Shown: positions 4,997 to 7,411 of the stretch, in pieces | Layout of the letters: each line of letters opens with the position of its first letter | Numbering within the stretch: position 1 is the first letter of the stretch | From: Chloroflexota bacterium | GTDB taxonomy: Bacteria; Chloroflexota; Dehalococcoidia; JACQTR01 | Length of the DNA stretch: 7,411 nt | Direction of reading: 5' to 3' | NCBI GenBank assembly: GCA_016210705.1 | Contig: JACQTR010000222.1 | Coordinates: 1 to 7,411, forward strand | The notes under the pieces: model-generated | Seen by the model: only the letters and a program-made list of their open reading frames with translations | What the model was told of the DNA's origin: nothing | The model's database searches: none | Position numbers and translations under genes: made by a program

Positions 4997-6628
4997 ATGC
5001 CTACTAGTCGAGTCAATCTGGATGCTCTTATACAACGAGAGGATTTCGATGTAACAAGTACCGACGGAGCATCATTTCCTGTAACGAATACCCTTCAGCT
5101 AAGTGATCTCGAACCTGATCGCATAGTGTATCAACTTCTACGAAAGCCTGATTTCCAAAGAGAAACCGCAGACTGGGATCCAAAGAGGGTAGCCGAGTTA
5201 ATAGAAAGTTTTGCAGTAGGTGATCTAATACCATCAATCATCCTATGGAAATCAGTGAAGAGTGGCAATCTGTTTGTTATTGATGGGGGGCATCGATTGA
5301 GTGCTCTTATAGCTTGGGTGAGAGATGATTATGGGGACAAAGGTGTTTCACTGAGATTCTTCCAGAACTTTATACCGCCTGAACAGATTAAGGCGGCAGA
5401 AAGAACAAGGAAACTAGTCAAAGATGCAGTTGGCTCCTATGAAGAAGTTAAGGCTGCGTTTCGGAATCAAGAAAACTCTGCTCCAGAACTCGTGCGTTTG
5501 GCTAAGAATGTGGCTGTAATGGCTATACAACTTCAGTGGGTTCTTGGTGACGCACAAAAGGCCGAGAGCTCGTATTTCAAGATAAATCAGCAAGCCGTTA
5601 CGATTGACCCCACTGAATTGGCTATTATCAAGTCAAGGCGAAAACCAAACGCCTTGGCAACAAGATCGCTGATCCGAGCCGGAACGGGGCACAAATACTG
5701 GTCTGCTTTTCCATCCCCAACTCAGGTGGAGATCGAAAAGACAGCTCGTGAGATTTATGACACCCTATTCAAGCCTCACCTTGAGACACCGTTGAGGAGT
5801 CTCGATATTCCCATTGCTGGTCAAGGCTATTCTGGTGAAAGTGTGAAAATGGTCTTTGACCTTGTAAACCTAATCAACGATGTGAGTCCTGAGATGTGGC
5901 AAGACAAGCCTAAAGTAGGAAGGAGGAAGGAATCAGCTTCCATCGATAGCCATATCTTACCAGATGATGAAAACGGCTCGCAGACGCTTAAGTACCTGAA
6001 AGCAGTCAAGAAGGTTGCCACACGTATTGGATCACTTGACCCATCTTCACTCGGACTTCACCCAGTCGTCTACTTCTATGGGGCAACTGGACGATTCCTA
6101 CCAATGACATTCTTAGCAGTCGCTGCCTTCGTGAGAGAACTTGAAAGGAGAGATGCTTTTGGGAAGTTTACCAAAGTTCGTTCTCAATTCGAGGAGTTCC
6201 TCCTGGAACATCGGGATTTTGTCAACCAAATTGGTCACGCAATATATGGTGGAGAGAAACGGTTAAAGGCGACATTGTTGATGTATCGTGTCTTGTTCGA
6301 AGGACTCACTGAAGGGAAGCCTACTGAAGACATCATCAAGCAAATGCAATCGCACTTGGAACTTAGGTATCTCACAGAGACGACTCCGGAGATGAAAGAG
6401 TACGGTAAAGACTTTTCAACCAGCACCAAATCTGCTGTCTATATCCGTGATGCCATAGACAAATCGCTACGATGTACTATCTGCAACGCACGGTTGCATT
6501 CCAAATCAATCTCATTCGACCATAAAGAGAGAAAGCACGATGGCGGAGTGGGGACGCCAGATAACGCACAAATGACTCATCCATATTGCAACACTGGATA
6601 TAAGGAATGGCTCAATGCAAATCGCTAA
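4997..6628 (+). CDS. DUF262 (ParB/sulfiredoxin-like) and HNH endonuclease protein, GmrSD/SspE-like
   Basis: This 543-residue soluble protein has two recognisable ends. The N-terminal DUF262-type domain (about 40-200) shows PDFQRETADWDPKRVAELI (51-69), a VIDGGHRLSALIAW block whose DGGHR (96-100) corresponds to the NTP-handling DGxxR motif, and FKINQQA (194-200). The C-terminal HNH domain (about 490-543) has the zinc pair C493/C496, D508-H509, HDGG (514-517), N523 and HPYCN (528-532), so the nuclease signature looks intact. The middle 290 residues match nothing I recognise. Proteins with DUF262 plus a nuclease (GmrSD, SspE, BrxU) restrict modified or unmodified phage DNA, so a defence role is inferred, not shown. 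No partner lies beside it. The gene is more A/T-rich than its neighbours (35-47% G+C in three 60-base lines counted, against 65% in one line each of prfA and guaB3), suggesting transfer. Confidence 0.85.
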   Translation: MPTSRVNLDALIQREDFDVTSTDGASFPVTNTLQLSDLEPDRIVYQLLRKPDFQRETADWDPKRVAELIESFAVGDLIPSIILWKSVKSGNLFVIDGGHRLSALIAWVRDDYGDKGVSLRFFQNFIPPEQIKAAERTRKLVKDAVGSYEEVKAAFRNQENSAPELVRLAKNVAVMAIQLQWVLGDAQKAESSYFKINQQAVTIDPTELAIIKSRRKPNALATRSLIRAGTGHKYWSAFPSPTQVEIEKTAREIYDTLFKPHLETPLRSLDIPIAGQGYSGESVKMVFDLVNLINDVSPEMWQDKPKVGRRKESASIDSHILPDDENGSQTLKYLKAVKKVATRIGSLDPSSLGLHPVVYFYGATGRFLPMTFLAVAAFVRELERRDAFGKFTKVRSQFEEFLLEHRDFVNQIGHAIYGGEKRLKATLLMYRVLFEGLTEGKPTEDIIKQMQSHLELRYLTETTPEMKEYGKDFSTSTKSAVYIRDAIDKSLRCTICNARLHSKSISFDHKERKHDGGVGTPDNAQMTHPYCNTGYKEWLNANR

Positions 6629-6792
6629 TCCTTCCTTTTCTGTTGACGTTTCTTCGGCACATTCACAATACGTCGTACCGAACGCACGGCTATGTTACTG
6701 AGCCAAGTATATTGTTACCATCCTTTATGCTAGAAATGAACAAATAAATTGGTCTTGAGAAAAGCCAAAGCATCTATGCCCAAAGATAGCTT
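6629..6792. other. Non-coding gap between the nuclease gene and the glycosyltransferase gene
   Basis: This A/T-rich stretch contains no convincing open reading frame and no clear promoter for the next gene. The only structure is an imperfect inverted repeat, TTCGGCAC (6653-6660) against GTACCGAA (6675-6682), with one mismatch and a 14-base loop. No T run follows on either strand, so I do not call a terminator. A short sequence at 6764-6779 resembles part of the prfA promoter region in inverted orientation. Confidence 0.4.
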
Positions 6793-7411
6793 ATGCAAAT
6801 AATGCTGGTCAACATCGGGTATCCCCCTTTTATAGGGGGAGGTCAATTGTACACCCAGAGGTTGGCCGAAAGCTTAGTCGCTGAGGGGCATAAGGTCATC
6901 ATTCACACAACTAATGCCCTGGAGCTAGAGGCCATATGGAATCCCCGTAAGGCCCGGAACACCGCCTTTAGGGAAAGCACCCCCAACCTGGAAATCTGGC
7001 GCCATCCTCTGCACTATTTGCCTTTAGCCCCTTATTCCTTCTATCTATTGCGCCGCTTGATGATTGCCCTTTCCTCCACATCCATCATTCCTACCGCCTT
7101 TCTCTCTTTGCTGGCCCGATACGCCCCCTGGCTCCCCCAACTGGAAAAGACCCTCAAACGTTGGGATGGGCCCCTAGATTTGATTCATGCTTTGAGCATA
7201 CCCTTCGAGCCGCTGATTATGGCCGCTGCTTCTGGTGCTGACCACCTGGGAGTACCTTTGGTAGTCACCCCCTTCTTCCACATTGGGGAGACCGCCAATA
7301 ATCATGTAAGTCGTTCTTGCACTATGCGCCATCAGGTCGAGTTGCTCCAGAGATGCAACGCTGTCATCACCCTCACCGAGTCGGAAAAGGAATTTTTAGC
7401 TGGCTTAGGAG
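6793..7411 (+). CDS. GT4-family (GT-B fold) glycosyltransferase, N-terminal part (partial, cut by right edge)
   Basis: The 206 visible codons encode the N-terminal, acceptor-side Rossmann domain of a family 4 glycosyltransferase, an enzyme moving a sugar from a nucleotide-sugar donor onto a lipid or polysaccharide acceptor at the inner face of the membrane. The start reads MQIMLVNIGYPPFIGGGQLY. PPFIGGG (11-17) is the typical GT4 glycine loop after the first strand, followed by RLAESLVAEGHKVIIHT. DLIHALS, VPLVVTPFFHIGE and CNAVITLTESEKEFLAGLG follow the expected order of GT4 strands. The donor-binding C-terminal domain (the E-x7-E region) is outside the window, so the substrate cannot be guessed. 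The ATG at 6793 is chosen because the first strand begins there. The ribosome binding site is weak (AAAGA at 6782-6786), and an in-frame ATG at 6802 is possible. Base composition resembles the housekeeping genes, unlike the gene before it. Confidence 0.88.
   Translation, partial: MQIMLVNIGYPPFIGGGQLYTQRLAESLVAEGHKVIIHTTNALELEAIWNPRKARNTAFRESTPNLEIWRHPLHYLPLAPYSFYLLRRLMIALSSTSIIPTAFLSLLARYAPWLPQLEKTLKRWDGPLDLIHALSIPFEPLIMAAASGADHLGVPLVVTPFFHIGETANNHVSRSCTMRHQVELLQRCNAVITLTESEKEFLAGLG

Noticed and set aside
4872..5054. A 60-codon plus-strand open frame before the nuclease gene
   Set aside because: It overlaps the promoters, the palindrome and the start of the DUF262-HNH gene in another frame, and its product resembles nothing.
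6653..6682. Terminator after the nuclease gene
   Set aside because: The inverted repeat has a mismatch and a 14-base loop, with no T run after it.
6629..6792. Promoter for the glycosyltransferase gene
   Set aside because: TTGTTA, TTGAGA and TTGGTC hexamers occur, but none has an acceptable -10 box at 16-18 bases.
1..7411. CRISPR array, tRNA, rRNA, tmRNA or insertion sequence
   Set aside because: No spaced direct repeats, no cloverleaf-type or known RNA motifs, and no transposase-like protein were found on either strand.

Overview
The window is a bacterial chromosome segment carrying six protein genes and one accessory gene. The set combines a CBS-less IMP dehydrogenase of the GuaB3 type, a short RsmI, and a zinc-knuckle methionyl-tRNA synthetase. 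Together with the prfA-prmC pair this suggests a Chloroflexota-like (perhaps Dehalococcoidia-like) lineage. That is inference from gene content only; Actinobacteria and Cyanobacteria also carry GuaB3, and no search could be run.

Layout. Positions 1-1645, minus strand: rsmI followed by metG (its N-terminal 308 codons; the gene runs off the left edge), probably one transcript. Positions 1718-2854, plus strand: guaB3, transcribed divergently from rsmI, with a good sigma-70-type promoter. Positions 2874-4795, minus strand: prfA and prmC, overlapping by 22 bases, convergent with guaB3. Positions 4796-4996 hold back-to-back promoters: one for prfA with a structured leader, and one or two for the accessory gene, with a palindrome across the start-site region. 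Positions 4997-6628, plus strand: a lone DUF262 (ParB/sulfiredoxin-like) plus HNH nuclease protein, clearly more A/T-rich than its neighbours. Positions 6629-6792: non-coding. Positions 6793-7411, plus strand: the N-terminal 206 codons of a GT4-type glycosyltransferase, cut by the right edge.

How the genes relate. Most are housekeeping genes of translation: methionine charging (MetG), decoding-centre rRNA methylation (RsmI), stop-codon reading (RF1), and methylation of the release factor's GGQ glutamine (PrmC). GuaB3 belongs to guanine nucleotide synthesis. The DUF262-HNH gene is the outlier. Its architecture is that of the GmrSD/SspE group of phage-restricting nucleases, but no modification genes or partner lie in the window. 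It is the best candidate for an undescribed system here, most likely a stand-alone, self-regulated defence nuclease gained by transfer. That function is a hypothesis, not a demonstrated result.

No rRNA, tRNA, CRISPR array, transposase or integrase was found.
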